NCBI RefSeq assembly: GCF_001422735.1
Contig: NZ_LMLZ01000007.1
Span: 1 to 53,669, forward strand
Direction: 5' to 3'
DNA from: Acidovorax sp. Leaf78
GTDB lineage: Bacteria > Pseudomonadota > Gammaproteobacteria > Burkholderiales > Burkholderiaceae_C
Length of the DNA stretch: 53,669 nucleotides
Under the pieces are notes generated by a model. That model was not told the origin of the DNA, ran no database searches, and saw only the letters and a program-made list of their open reading frames with translations. Position 1 is the first letter of the stretch. Each line of letters starts with the position of its first letter. A program made the position numbers and the translations under genes. This document shows positions 34,845 through 43,942 of the stretch, piece after piece.

Positions 34845-35138
34845 ATGGCAGGACAAGACAACCCCCAGGACATCGTAGCCCGCGCTCAGGCGCTGATCGA
34901 TGAAGTGCAAGGCCAGCTGGCAGCCGCCGACGAGTTCTACCGCAGCCAGGGCCTGGACCCCGAGAAGGTGCGCAGTGTCCTGGACGCCCAGCTCGACCTC
35001 AAGGGTATCGAAGCCGCGCAGAAGGCCTTCCTGGAAGACATGGCTGCGGTGGAACAGGATGTGAAGGAAGAGCAGGCCCGCGCTTCGTTTTCTGCGCCCG
35101 GCGCAGGCGGGGCACGTCGCCCCCGCTCCATGATTTGA
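34845..35138 (+). CDS. Small T3SS-linked protein of unknown function
   Basis: 97 residues, first gene of the long structural operon, ribosome site ACAGGAG. It is largely helical and acidic in the middle: 'IVARAQALIDEVQGQLAAAD', 'SVLDAQLDLKGIEAAQKAFL', 'EDMAAVEQDVKEEQARAS', then a basic tail GGARRPRSMI. No signal sequence. I do not recognise it. Its position directly before the two filament genes suggests a chaperone or regulator for the filament protein, comparable in place to the small genes around Bordetella bsp22. Confidence 0.72.
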   Translation: MAGQDNPQDIVARAQALIDEVQGQLAAADEFYRSQGLDPEKVRSVLDAQLDLKGIEAAQKAFLEDMAAVEQDVKEEQARASFSAPGAGGARRPRSMI

Positions 35139-35175
35139 TAAAAAAATCAACAAACTATCTCAATAGGAGAAAACT

Positions 35176-35678
35176 ATGTCAAGCATCTCCGGTATTGGCG
35201 GCGCTCAAGGAATCAACGTCCAGGGCATGGATCTTGAAACCGCCATGATGGCCGTTCAGTCCAACCGCGCCAACCTGCTCGAAGCACAACTGAAAGACCA
35301 GATCTCTTCGGTGCAGGCCAAGAACGACCAGATCTCCAAGCTCAATCAACTGCTGGGTTCGCTTAACAAGGCAGCGGCCGGCGTGGCGTCGGATGCCAAG
35401 GCAGGCGACAAAGTCAACTTGGCATCCACGGCAGCCGAGATCAAGACGGCAGCACAAAGTGCCAACATCACGCTGCCTACGGAGTTGGGCGGCGGAACCA
35501 AGGCTGCTGACGCCAACAAAGGTCAACTCGACGGCTTCATCCAGCAGGTCAAGTCGCAGATCGACAGCATGAGCAACTCCCAGCAAATGGACATGCTGCG
35601 CCTGCAAAGCCTGTCCAACAAGCGCAACGAAGCAAGATGCAGGACAGCCGCAGTTCCATCATCGGCAACATGCGCTGA
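35176..35678 (+). CDS. T3SS filament/tip protein, copy 1 (EspA/Bsp22-like), reading frame broken near the 3' end
   Basis: Starts at ATG 35176 with AGGAGA. It reads to about residue 153: helix 1 'MDLETAMMAVQSNRANLLEA', coiled coil 'QISSVQAKNDQISKLNQLLG', a variable centre, then helix 2 'GQLDGFIQQVKSQIDSMSNS' and 'QQMDMLRLQSLSNKRNEA'. This helix-variable-helix plan fits EspA/Bsp22-type filament subunits. After KRNEA the frame leaves, and MQDSRSSIIGNMR-stop lies two bases out of frame at 35637-35678. The uninterrupted frame runs on to 35733 (185 residues) with a random-looking tail. It could be a real frameshift, a local deletion or a sequence error. Confidence 0.75.
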
Positions 35679-35713
35679 GATCAATCACCACAGATTTTTT
35701 GAAGGACTCCATC

Positions 35714-36366
35714 ATGTCGACTGTTGGCAATAACGTAAATGTCGGGGGCGTCAGCTCCATCAATGTCCAGGGCATGGATCTGGAAACCGCCATGATGGCC
35801 GTTCAATCCAACCGTGCCAATCTGCTCGAAGCACAGCTGAAAGACCAGATTGCTTCGGTGCAGGCCAAGAACGACCAGATCTCCAAGCTGAATCAGATCC
35901 TGGGCTCGCTCAACAAGGCAGCAGCCGGTGTGGCCTCGGATGCCAAGGCGGGCGACAAGGTTGACATGTCCGGTTCCGCCGCGGAACTCAAGTCCGCAGC
36001 GGCGAGTGCCGGCATCACGCTGCCCCCCGAGCTCGGCGCCGAAAAGTCCTGGGAAGTGAAGCTGCGCGACGGCACCACGCACAAGGTGGACGAAGCTGGC
36101 AAAAAGGAAGCGGACGACTACAAATCCAAGAACTGGGCGTTCCGCTCCAGCGACTACAGCGGCAAGAAGGGCATCGCATCCATCACGGAAACCACGCCCC
36201 AGCCGACCAAAGGCCAGCTCGATGGTTTCATCCAGCAGGTCAAGTCGCAGATCGACAGCATGAGCAACTCCCAGCAAATGGACATGCTGCGCCTGCAAAG
36301 CCTGTCCAACAAGCGCAACGAAGCATGCAGGACAGCCGCAGTTCCATCATCGGCAACATGCGCTGA
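35714..36366 (+). CDS. T3SS filament/tip protein, copy 2 (EspA/Bsp22-like), reading frame broken near the 3' end
   Basis: A tandem duplicate of the gene at 35176, about 85-90% identical by eye at both ends. Start ATG 35714. It carries about 50 extra residues in the variable centre, between the two helices. As in copy 1, frame is lost at KRNEA, while the identical segment encoding MQDSRSSIIGNMR-stop (36325-36366) is out of frame. Here the original frame stays open through the gap and joins the downstream chaperone in frame (to 36916), giving a 401-residue reading that I think is accidental. Subunits of this type form the extracellular filament or tip. Confidence 0.75.
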
Positions 36367-36409
36367 GATCACGCGAACGCGAGCCCCAGCCAACCCCCGA
36401 GAGTCACCC

Positions 36410-36916
36410 ATGAATACAAAAAACGCTCCCGTCTCGATTCCCGACAATCTTCCAGAACAGATTGCGGAATTGCTGACGAACGGTGGAACCCTGGGTTCCG
36501 TCTACGACTACGACGACACGGACTACGAAGTGCTGTACGCCCTGGGTCACAGCCTGTACAGCCAGACGCGATACCAGGATGCCATGCGCACATTCGGCTT
36601 CCTGGTCACCCACAACCACATGGAAAAGCGATTCATGAACGCGTTTGCTGCCAGCCTGCAAATGCTCAAGAGCTACAAGGAAGCCATCAAGTACTACTCG
36701 ATGGCGTCGCTGATGGACATGGGCGACCCGCTGCCCACGTACCACACCGCCGAATGCATGATCGCGCTGGGCTACACGGCAGAAGCCAAGGAAGCGCTGC
36801 AGTTCGTACTGCGCCAGAGCGACACGCCAGAACGCGCAGAGCTCAAGTCGCGCGCGCAGGCCATGCTCGAGCTGATGAACAGCGCCAAATCGTCTACGTC
36901 CACGTCCACGCACTGA
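36410..36916 (+). CDS. T3SS translocator chaperone (SycD/LcrH class II), first copy
   Basis: 168 residues from ATG 36410. Tandem TPR: 'SVYDYDDTDYEVLYALGHSL', 'TRYQDAMRTFGFLVTHNHME', 'RFMNAFAASLQMLKSYKEAI', 'KYYSMASLMDMGDPLPTYHT', 'AECMIALGYTAEAKEALQFV'. This is the LcrH/SycD/IpgC pattern, a chaperone that binds translocators. It directly precedes the SctE translocator. Its frame is continuous with filament copy 2 upstream, but it has its own ATG and family-typical start. Confidence 0.93.
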   Translation: MNTKNAPVSIPDNLPEQIAELLTNGGTLGSVYDYDDTDYEVLYALGHSLYSQTRYQDAMRTFGFLVTHNHMEKRFMNAFAASLQMLKSYKEAIKYYSMASLMDMGDPLPTYHTAECMIALGYTAEAKEALQFVLRQSDTPERAELKSRAQAMLELMNSAKSSTSTSTH

Positions 36917-36929
36917 ACAGGGATATCCC

Positions 36930-38066
36930 ATGAACGACATCACCCGCGTGGCAGGCGGCCCCGCTGCTTTCACCCCCTTTCAGTCCGACAACTTGAGTGC
37001 CGATGTGGCCAGCCGCATGCAGCAGGCACGGCTCGACCCCACCCAGTCGATCAAGGAACTCGTGGACCTTGCCGGCACGATCAAGACCTTGAATCCACAG
37101 GGCAGTACGGGCGGCAACTCCATCGTCAACGGCAACGGCGCGCCCCAGCTGGACGGCGTCACGGTCAACTTCTCGGCCGAAGACATGGCGGCCACGCTGC
37201 TGGTCCTGCAGGGCAAGACCCAGGAAGCCCAGCTGTCTACGGCCAAGGAAGGCATCAATACCAACAAGAAAAAGATGGAGGACCAGAACCAGCGCGCCAC
37301 GAACAAGATCAACGAATGGATCAAGAAGTGTGAAGATGCTGCGGCCAAGGAAAAGGCCGGCGGCGTGCTGAACTGGTTCAAGAAGATCGCCGGCGCCATC
37401 GCCGCTGCATTCGCGGTGGTGGCAGCCGCTGTCGCCACAGTGGCAACCGGCGGTGCGGCAGCCCCATTGCTGGCTTTGGCGGTGCTTGCCCTGGCCTCGT
37501 CTGCGGTCGACATTGCCAGCGAGGTCGACAAGGCCAACGGGGGCAAGGGGTTCGATCACGTCACCCAGTGGATGGACCCGGGCTCGATCATCGGCAAGGG
37601 CATGGGTGAACTGGCCAAGGCATTCGGCGCCAACGACGAACAGGCCGCCATTGTGTCGGCCACGTTCGCGGTGGTGGCCACCATCGCCATCATGGCTGCG
37701 TCCATCGCCCTCACCGGCGGCGCATCGGCAGTGAGCGATGTGCAAAAGATGATCCTCACGGCGGCCCGCGTGGGCCAGGCGGTGGCGGGCGTCGTTGCCG
37801 GTGCGACCACGGCCGCCAAGGGCGGTGTGGACATTGCGGTGGCCCACGACCAGCGCGACGCAACCCTCATCCAGGCCGACAAGAAAAAGATCGACGCCAT
37901 CCTCGCCAAGCTGCAAAAGCAGATGGACGAGGACCGGGACGAGATCAAGAAGGTGCTCGACCAGATGATGGAAGGCATGAACATCGTCAGCAAGATGATC
38001 AACTCCGCCGGCGAAAGCCGCGCCCAGATTTCATCGAACCTGTCCGGCAAGGCACAAACCATTTGA
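36930..38066 (+). CDS. sctE: T3SS translocon pore protein SctE (YopB/BopB-like)
   Basis: 378 residues. Two hydrophobic regions: about 150-197 ('IAGAIAAAFAVVAAAVATVA' and onward) and about 240-270 ('IVSATFAVVATIAIMAASIA'), joined by a short loop, the hallmark of YopB/IpaB-type pore proteins that insert in the host membrane. Coiled coils flank them, including 'KKKIDAILAKLQKQMDEDRD' near the C-terminus. The gene lies after a class II chaperone and before SctB, the usual order. It is 13 bases from the chaperone stop. Confidence 0.93.
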   Translation: MNDITRVAGGPAAFTPFQSDNLSADVASRMQQARLDPTQSIKELVDLAGTIKTLNPQGSTGGNSIVNGNGAPQLDGVTVNFSAEDMAATLLVLQGKTQEAQLSTAKEGINTNKKKMEDQNQRATNKINEWIKKCEDAAAKEKAGGVLNWFKKIAGAIAAAFAVVAAAVATVATGGAAAPLLALAVLALASSAVDIASEVDKANGGKGFDHVTQWMDPGSIIGKGMGELAKAFGANDEQAAIVSATFAVVATIAIMAASIALTGGASAVSDVQKMILTAARVGQAVAGVVAGATTAAKGGVDIAVAHDQRDATLIQADKKKIDAILAKLQKQMDEDRDEIKKVLDQMMEGMNIVSKMINSAGESRAQISSNLSGKAQTI

Positions 38067-38091
38067 CGCACCAGGCGCCAAGGAGAATTTC

Positions 38092-38961
38092 ATGAGCATC
38101 GACGGCATCAACAGAGCCCCCACCCTCGCCCCGCTGGGCGACACCGGGCCCACCCAGGCAGCAGGCAAGACCGCCGGGGCCAAGGGCTATTCCGAAATCG
38201 ACATCGAGGCGCTGCTGGGCGCGAAAGGCGGCCCCGCAGGCGGCGCCAAGAGCGCGGCGGATGCACTCAAGACGCCTTCATCGTCCAGCGACCCGAAGGC
38301 CCAGGAAGCAGCGCTGAACAATCTGGGCGGCTTTTCCGACACCCAGGTCACGGCGGACATCTTTGCCTTCATGGCGCTGTTCCAGAAGCTCGCGCAGCAA
38401 ATGCGCGACACGGCCCGCACGCAGCGCACGACCGACATGCAGGCGCAAGTGTCTTCACTGCAGAACGCAGCCGAAAAGATGAAGGATGCGGCGGCGGAGC
38501 GCCTCACGGCGGCCGTCGTGCAGGGAGCCATGCAAATTGCGGGTGGCGTGATGCAGGTCGGCTTGTCGGCGGCTTCCATTTCCAACACGGTCAAAGGCGC
38601 CAAGATGGGTGCAGAAGCCGATGCGATGAGCCCCAAGGCCGCCGTCATGACCGGTGCCAAGGCCGATGCCGCCAAGTTGACGGCCACCGGCCAGGCGCAG
38701 GTGAGCTACGCACAAGCCTCGGGCGGCATTACCGCAGGCCTGGGCGGCATCATCGGCGCCTCGTTCACCCACAAGGCCGATCTGCTCGAAGCCGACAAGA
38801 TGAACCTGGAAACCCAGGCCAAGGTCGCCGAGACCGGCGTGCAGCATGCCAACGACATGATGCAGCAGATGATGGACGTGATCCGCGACGTGCGCGAAAA
38901 GCTGTCCTCCATCCAGCAGGCGTCCATCGAAACCAACCGCGGCATCGCGCGCAACATCTGA
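38092..38961 (+). CDS. sctB: T3SS translocon pore protein SctB (YopD/BopD-like)
   Basis: 289 residues from ATG 38092 with AAGGAGA. One central hydrophobic segment (about 141-170, 'VVQGAMQIAGGVMQVGLSAA') and a C-terminal amphipathic helix 'ANDMMQQMMDVIRDVREKLS', as in YopD/BopD. The N-terminus is Gly/Ala/Pro-rich and unfolded, suiting a secreted protein. With SctE it forms the host-membrane pore. The second class II chaperone follows after 23 bases. Confidence 0.92.
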   Translation: MSIDGINRAPTLAPLGDTGPTQAAGKTAGAKGYSEIDIEALLGAKGGPAGGAKSAADALKTPSSSSDPKAQEAALNNLGGFSDTQVTADIFAFMALFQKLAQQMRDTARTQRTTDMQAQVSSLQNAAEKMKDAAAERLTAAVVQGAMQIAGGVMQVGLSAASISNTVKGAKMGAEADAMSPKAAVMTGAKADAAKLTATGQAQVSYAQASGGITAGLGGIIGASFTHKADLLEADKMNLETQAKVAETGVQHANDMMQQMMDVIRDVREKLSSIQQASIETNRGIARNI

Positions 38962-38984
38962 ACCCCGAGAGGAACCCAGCCGCC

Positions 38985-39473
38985 ATGTCGAACACCGCTT
39001 CTCCCTCCGCCGCCGTCCAGTCCATCCTGGACCTCAAGGCCGCACTCGAGTCCCTGCCGTCCAACACACGCCTGTCCACGGCCGACGCCGACGCCATCTA
39101 CGCACTGGCCTATCAACTGGTCGGGCAAAACCGCTACGAGACCGCCTACCGCTACTTCTCGCTGCTCACGCTGTACAAGCCGACCGACACGGCCTACCTG
39201 CAGGGCCTGGCGCTGACCTACCGCATGATGGAGCGCTACGACGAGGCGCTGAACGTGTACTCGTTCCTGGCCACCATCGACCCGGACAACCTGGACCACA
39301 CCATGGCCATCGTCGAGTGCCTGCTGCTCAAGCGCGAATTCGAGGAAGCCCAGGACACGGTGACCACGCTGCTGCAGTACTGCAAGGAAAACGCCATCAC
39401 CGGCAAGGTCGGCGACCGTGCCGAAGCCCTGCTGGGCCTGCTGTCGTCCGCCAAAGGGGCTGTGTCTGCTTGA
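38985..39473 (+). CDS. T3SS translocator chaperone (SycD/LcrH class II), second copy
   Basis: 162 residues. TPR pairs 'DADAIYALAYQLVGQNRYET', 'AYRYFSLLTLYKPTDTAYLQ', 'GLALTYRMMERYDEALNVYS', 'DHTMAIVECLLLKREFEEAQ'. It is related to the chaperone at 36410 but clearly diverged. Two such genes flanking sctE-sctB suggest one per translocator or a division between filament and pore clients, as with BcrH1/BcrH2 in Bordetella. The following TPR gene begins at or inside its 3' end. Confidence 0.92.
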   Translation: MSNTASPSAAVQSILDLKAALESLPSNTRLSTADADAIYALAYQLVGQNRYETAYRYFSLLTLYKPTDTAYLQGLALTYRMMERYDEALNVYSFLATIDPDNLDHTMAIVECLLLKREFEEAQDTVTTLLQYCKENAITGKVGDRAEALLGLLSSAKGAVSA

Positions 39474-39903
39474 TGCCCCGGAAATTCGCCTGCTGACCGA
39501 GGTCGGGTTCATGGCCTCCGCCCGCGCAGACGTCAAGCGCGCCGAACGTATCTTCGGCGCGCTTTTGTGCGTGCGTCCCGAGCGTGCCTTCGGACACATT
39601 GGCATGGCCACGGCGTTGCTCAATGCGGGCCGCGCTGGCGATGCGGCGACGCGGCTGGCGAGTGCCCGTACATCGGCGGGCGAAGAAACCGACCTGGTCC
39701 AGGCGTTTCTCGGACTGTCACTGCAGCTCGACGGCCGGGCCGGAGAAGCCATGCGCGTATTGCGCCCCGTGGCAGCACGCGGTGACAATGGCAACACGGC
39801 AGACACCACCGAAGGTGTGCGGCTGGCACAGCGCCTGCTGGGCCAGCCCGTCGGCATTCCCGGCAGCGCGCAGCAACCCGGTCTTTCCACATCCCCATCC
39901 TGA
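39418..39903 (+). CDS. TPR-like T3SS protein (possible SctG/HrpB1-type)
   Basis: Open from GTG 39418 (161 residues), inside the end of the previous gene. The recognisable part begins later, around 'APEIRLLTEVGFMASARADV', so the true start may be a non-ATG codon near 39470 or ATG 39511. It has TPR-like pairs 'RAERIFGALLCVRPERAFGH', 'GMATALLNAGRAGDAATRLA' and 'QAFLGLSLQLDGRAGEAMRV'. Its resemblance to HrpB1/HrpK or YscG-type TPR proteins is loose. It lies directly before sctI (14-base gap). YscG would be expected to bind the needle subunit with YscE. Confidence 0.7.
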   Translation: MPKPCWACCRPPKGLCLLDAPEIRLLTEVGFMASARADVKRAERIFGALLCVRPERAFGHIGMATALLNAGRAGDAATRLASARTSAGEETDLVQAFLGLSLQLDGRAGEAMRVLRPVAARGDNGNTADTTEGVRLAQRLLGQPVGIPGSAQQPGLSTSPS

Positions 39904-39917
39904 CCCTAGGAACCACC

Positions 39918-40361
39918 ATGGACATCGTTGCAAGCCCACTGGTTGCCACCACTTTGCCGGCCCTGTCATCGCCTTCGGTCGTCACCGCCGTGCCCGATGC
40001 GTCGGCCACCGCGCGGTTCGCTGCGCTGATGCAGGCACCGCCAGCAGCCCCCACCGTCATGGACAGCGTGGCCGCGTCCATGGCGGCGCAGCCCGCAGCC
40101 GCCAGCGGTGCGGTGGCGGTGAAGGGACCTTCGTCCGTGGGCGACCGCATCCTGGCCGGCATGCAGGGTGTGTCCAGCGACTTCCAGTCGGCCTGGAAGT
40201 CGGTGTCCGCGTCGCTGGACGCGAACTCGCAGTCCATGGGCATGCAAGACCTGCTCAAGCTGCAATTGCAGCTGGTGCAGGTGTCCGTGCAGTACGACCT
40301 CGTCGGCAAGGCCGTGAGCCGCTCCACCCAGAATTTCGATCAGTTGGTACGTATCCAATGA
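39918..40361 (+). CDS. sctI: T3SS inner rod protein SctI
   Basis: 147 residues. The conserved C-terminal part is decisive: 'VGDRILAGMQGVSSDFQSAW' and 'MGMQDLLKLQLQLVQVSVQY', then 'DLVGKAVSRSTQNFDQLVRI', the YscI/PrgJ/HrpB-like rod signature (LLKLQ...L...ELxxKxxSKxxQxxxTLxKxQ). The N-terminal half is Ala/Pro/Val-rich and disordered. It forms the rod or anchor joining export gate to needle. ATGA overlap with sctJ implies coupled translation. Confidence 0.93.
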   Translation: MDIVASPLVATTLPALSSPSVVTAVPDASATARFAALMQAPPAAPTVMDSVAASMAAQPAAASGAVAVKGPSSVGDRILAGMQGVSSDFQSAWKSVSASLDANSQSMGMQDLLKLQLQLVQVSVQYDLVGKAVSRSTQNFDQLVRIQ

Positions 40362-41203
40362 AGCTGCATTTTTCAACGGGCTCGACGGGCTCCTCATCGC
40401 TGGTACGCTGGCTGCGCGTGTCCTTCGCCTGCGCCCTGCTGGCGCTGGTGGCTGCCTGCGGGGCGCGCGTGGACCTGATGGGGTCGATCCCCGAAGACGA
40501 AGCCAACGACGTGCTTTCGGCGTTGCTGAAAGCCGACATTCCCGCCGAGAAGATTGCCGGCAAGGAAGGCATGGTCGGCGTGCGCGTGGATGCCGCCCAG
40601 GTGGGCCGTGCGCTCGAGATATTGCGCGAGAACGGCCTGCCGCGCGAACGCTTCGCCGGCATGGGCCAGGTGTTCAAGAAGGAAGGCCTGATCTCCTCGC
40701 CGCTGGAAGAGCGTGCGCGCTACATCTACGCGCTGTCGCAGGAGCTGTCCAACACACTGTCCAAGATCGACGGCGTGCTGGCCGCCCGCGTCCACGTGGT
40801 GCTGCCCGAGCGTGGCCCCGCGGGCGAAACCGGCGTGCTGTCGACGTCGGCCGTGTTCATCAAGCACCAGGAGGGCTACAACCTCGATGTCATCCAGCCG
40901 CAGATCCGCAGGCTGGTCACGAACAGCATTCCGGGCCTCACGGCGGACCGGGTCTCGGTGATTTTCGTGTCCGCACAGCCCCGCACCAACGGTGTCCGCG
41001 CAGAGGCAGGTGCCGGCGCAGGCAGCACGGTCTGGGGCATGGCGGTGCCCAGCAGCAGCGCTGGCACGCTGGGCGGCGTGCTGTGGGGCCTGCTGGCCGT
41101 GGCGGTGCTGTCCCTGGCGGCGCTGGGCTTTCTGCTGTGGCGCTATGTGCTGCCGGCCCGCAAGGCTGCCGCACGCGGTGATGGCCTGGCACGGGCTGCC
41201 TGA
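40358..41203 (+). CDS. sctJ: T3SS inner-membrane ring lipoprotein SctJ
   Basis: 281 residues. A signal sequence with lipobox VAAC (Cys34) is followed by the ring-building domains: 'VDLMGSIPEDEANDVLSALL', 'ALEILRENGLPRERFAGMGQ', 'EERARYIYALSQELSNTLSK', 'IDGVLAARVHVVLPER', the last being the YscJ/FliF signature. Near the C-terminus is a single membrane helix, 'LGGVLWGLLAVAVLSLAALG'. It is the lipoprotein ring that stacks with SctD. Confidence 0.97.
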   Translation: MKLHFSTGSTGSSSLVRWLRVSFACALLALVAACGARVDLMGSIPEDEANDVLSALLKADIPAEKIAGKEGMVGVRVDAAQVGRALEILRENGLPRERFAGMGQVFKKEGLISSPLEERARYIYALSQELSNTLSKIDGVLAARVHVVLPERGPAGETGVLSTSAVFIKHQEGYNLDVIQPQIRRLVTNSIPGLTADRVSVIFVSAQPRTNGVRAEAGAGAGSTVWGMAVPSSSAGTLGGVLWGLLAVAVLSLAALGFLLWRYVLPARKAAARGDGLARAA

Positions 41204-41247
41204 CCGCACCACTCCATCCGCCTTCACGCTCAGCCCGCCCCTTTCGC

Positions 41248-41946
41248 ATGCCCGCACAGGCCGCTTTCTCCCACCGTCTTTTGCAGGCACCGCTGCAGGA
41301 GTTCAACCTGCTGCCCAGCCGCAGCCTGCACGCCGGCCGCGCGCAGGCCTTGGCGCATGCCGGCATGCCGGCGCAGGGCCCTGCGGCCCTGGCCGCGCCC
41401 CCTGCCGTGCAGCGCGCACTGCACCGGCGCTGGTCCGCGCAACTGCTGGCCCAGCTGGGCGACCACGCGCAGCCGGTGCTGGACTTGTCCCATGCAGCGT
41501 TGCCCGTGGCGCTGGCCACACCGGCTTTGCTGGGCCGCGTGGCACGCGATGCAGGGGTGGCGCTGCTGGGCGCCTATCTGCGCCGCACCATCGCCCGCGA
41601 CGCGGTGCTGGCGGCGCGTGAATCCCTGGGCGCATCGGGCCTGGACTGGGCCCTCCACGGCGCAGCGGATGTCCACCCCGGCCTGGCAGAAACCGGCCGG
41701 TGGACCCAGTCGGACCTGGGCGAGGCGGCAGACCTGCTGGGTGCAGGCGTCATCGCCCAGTCCTGGCAGGACGCCCCCGCGCCCATCAAACTGCGCGCCG
41801 ACTGGAAGTTGCCCCCCACGGCAGTGGAAGACACCGCGGTGCGCACCGCCAGCGCCCTGGATCCCCAAGGCGCGCGACAACTTTGCCTTCAACTACTGGC
41901 CCGACTGGACCCTGCATGGCTTTCCAACTTCCCCGCGACCCGCTGA
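41248..41946 (+). CDS. sctK: T3SS sorting platform accessory protein SctK
   Basis: 232 residues. SctK proteins are poorly conserved; this one has the right size, position (after sctJ, before sctL) and family-like elements: an opening 'RLLQAPLQEFNLLPSRSLH', a central helix-rich part 'LLGRVARDAGVALLGAYLRR' and 'TIARDAVLAARESLGASGLD', and an end '[20 protein letters not shown]'. It connects SctD to the cytosolic sorting platform in other systems. Its stop lies 30 bases inside sctL, so they are coupled. Confidence 0.85.
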   Translation: MPAQAAFSHRLLQAPLQEFNLLPSRSLHAGRAQALAHAGMPAQGPAALAAPPAVQRALHRRWSAQLLAQLGDHAQPVLDLSHAALPVALATPALLGRVARDAGVALLGAYLRRTIARDAVLAARESLGASGLDWALHGAADVHPGLAETGRWTQSDLGEAADLLGAGVIAQSWQDAPAPIKLRADWKLPPTAVEDTAVRTASALDPQGARQLCLQLLARLDPAWLSNFPATR

Positions 41947-42557
41947 CCCCCCAGCGCACGCTGCAAGCGCGCATCGCACCGGGCAGCCGCGTGGTGCGCG
42001 CCGCCGACGTGGCCGCCTGGACCGACGCACAGGGCCTGATTGCCGCGGCACGTGCGCAGGCCGATGCCATCGTGGCGCAGGCGCAGGCCGCCTTCGAAGA
42101 AGAGCGCCAGCGCGGCTATGAGGAAGGCGTGGCCGAGGCCCAGCTGGAGCAGGCCGAGAAAATGATCGAGAACGTGAGCCGCACGGTGGACTACTTCTCC
42201 AAGGTCGAGACCGACATGGTCGCCCTGGTGATGTCTGCGGTGCGCAAGATCATCGACGGCTACGACGACGCGGACCGCGTGATCATCGTGGTGAAGAACG
42301 CACTGTCGGTGGTGCGCAACCAAAAGCAGATGACGCTGCGCCTGCACCCGCAGCAGGTGGACACCGTGCGCGCACGGGTCAACGACCTGCTGGCCGCGTA
42401 CCCCGGCGTGGGCTACCTGGACATCGTGGCCGACGGCCGCCTGGGCAAGGAGGCGTGCATCCTGGAAAGCGAGATCGGCCTGGTGGAGGCGAGCATCGAC
42501 GGACAGATCGCCGCGCTGCAAGGCGCCTTCCAGAAAGTGCTGGGCAGCCGCATATGA
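41916..42557 (+). CDS. sctL: T3SS stator protein SctL
   Basis: 213 residues from ATG 41916, inside the end of sctK. The FliH/YscL layout is visible: N-terminal segment, long helix with alternating Ala/Gln/Glu '[20 protein letters not shown]' and '[20 protein letters not shown]', then a globular C-terminal part '[20 protein letters not shown]', '[20 protein letters not shown]', '[20 protein letters not shown]'. It links the ATPase to SctQ and restrains its activity. The stop overlaps the ATPase start by 4 bases. Confidence 0.95.
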   Translation: MAFQLPRDPLTPQRTLQARIAPGSRVVRAADVAAWTDAQGLIAAARAQADAIVAQAQAAFEEERQRGYEEGVAEAQLEQAEKMIENVSRTVDYFSKVETDMVALVMSAVRKIIDGYDDADRVIIVVKNALSVVRNQKQMTLRLHPQQVDTVRARVNDLLAAYPGVGYLDIVADGRLGKEACILESEIGLVEASIDGQIAALQGAFQKVLGSRI

Positions 42558-43942
42558 CCCCCCCCAGCACCACGGGCCACCCGCAGGGCGCCACGCGCTC
42601 GGTGCGCCAGTTCGACTACATCGCCGAGATGATGCAGCTGGCGCTGGACGACACGCCGGTGCTGCAGATCAAGGGCCGCGTCACGCAGGTGATCGGCACC
42701 ATCATCAAGGCCGTGGTGCCCACGGTGAAGGTCGGCGAGGTGTGCGTGCTGCGCAACCCCGGCGAAGACTTCGAGATGAAGGCCGAGGTGGTGGGCTTTG
42801 CGCGCGATGCCGCATTGCTTACGCCTATCGGCGACATGTACGGCATCTCTGCCGCGACCGAGGTCATCCCCACCGGCCGCGCGCACATGGTGCCCGTGGG
42901 CTTCGGCCTGCTGGGCCGTGTGCTGGACGGCCTGGGCCGCCCCCTGGACGAGGCCGAGCGCGGCCCGCTGGAGGCCACCAAGTTCTACCCGGTGTTCGCC
43001 GATGCACCCGATCCGCTCAAGCGCCGCATCATCACCGAACCGATGGAGCTGGGCGTGCGGGTGCTCGACTCGGTGCTGACCTGCGGCGAAGGCCAGCGCA
43101 TGGGCATCTTCGCGGCGGCGGGCGGGGGCAAGTCGACCCTGATGGGCATGCTGGTCAAAGGCGCTGCCGTGGACGTGACCGTGGTGGCGCTGATCGGCGA
43201 GCGGGGCCGCGAAGTGCGCGAGTTCCTGGAGCACGAACTGGGCGAGGAAGGCCGGCGCAAGAGCGTGATCGTCTGCGCCACCAGCGACAAGTCGTCCATG
43301 GAGCGCGCCAAGGCTGCGTACGTGGCCACCGCCATCGCCGAGTACTTCCGCGACCAGGGCAAGAAGGTGCTGTTCCTCATGGACTCGGTCACGCGGTTTG
43401 CCCGGGCGCAGCGCGAGATCGGCCTGGCAGCGGGCGAGCCGCCCACACGGCGCGGCTACCCGCCCAGCGTGTTCGCCACCCTGCCCAAGCTCATGGAGCG
43501 CGTGGGCATGAACGACAAGGGATCGATCACCGCGCTGTACACCGTGCTGGTGGAAGGCGACGACATGACCGAGCCGATCGCCGACGAAACCCGGTCCATC
43601 CTGGACGGGCACATCGTGCTGTCGCGCAAGCTGGGCGCCGCCAACCACTACCCTGCGGTGGATGTGCTCGCGTCCGCATCGCGCGTGATGAATGCCGTGA
43701 TCACGCCCGAGCACAAGAAGCTGGCCGGCCGGCTGCGCGAGCTGATGGCCAAGTACGAAGAGGTCGAGCTGCTGGTGAAGATCGGCGAGTACAAGCGCGG
43801 CGGCGATCCGACGACGGACGAGGCCATCGACAAGATCGAAGCCATCCGCAGCTTCCTGCGGCAGCGCACGGACGAGCACGCCACCATGCAGCAGACGCTG
43901 GAACAACTGTCTGCCCTGGTGGGCTCGGGTGTACGCCGGTGA
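42554..43942 (+). CDS. sctN: T3SS ATPase SctN
   Basis: 462 residues. Walker A 'AAAGGGKST' with K193, Walker B region '[20 protein letters not shown]', and the flagellar/T3SS-ATPase signature '[20 protein letters not shown]'. These fix it in the FliI/YscN family. Its N-terminal beta-barrel starts '[18 protein letters not shown]'. The hexamer unfolds and strips chaperones from substrates at the export gate. It is coupled to sctL and sctO by 4-base overlaps at both ends. Confidence 0.98.
   Translation: MTPPSTTGHPQGATRSVRQFDYIAEMMQLALDDTPVLQIKGRVTQVIGTIIKAVVPTVKVGEVCVLRNPGEDFEMKAEVVGFARDAALLTPIGDMYGISAATEVIPTGRAHMVPVGFGLLGRVLDGLGRPLDEAERGPLEATKFYPVFADAPDPLKRRIITEPMELGVRVLDSVLTCGEGQRMGIFAAAGGGKSTLMGMLVKGAAVDVTVVALIGERGREVREFLEHELGEEGRRKSVIVCATSDKSSMERAKAAYVATAIAEYFRDQGKKVLFLMDSVTRFARAQREIGLAAGEPPTRRGYPPSVFATLPKLMERVGMNDKGSITALYTVLVEGDDMTEPIADETRSILDGHIVLSRKLGAANHYPAVDVLASASRVMNAVITPEHKKLAGRLRELMAKYEEVELLVKIGEYKRGGDPTTDEAIDKIEAIRSFLRQRTDEHATMQQTLEQLSALVGSGVRR

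Noticed and set aside
35699..36916. One long frame as a true 405-residue gene
   Set aside because: Its two halves match different families, and the boundary coincides with a frame break before a conserved C-terminal coding segment, so two genes are more likely.
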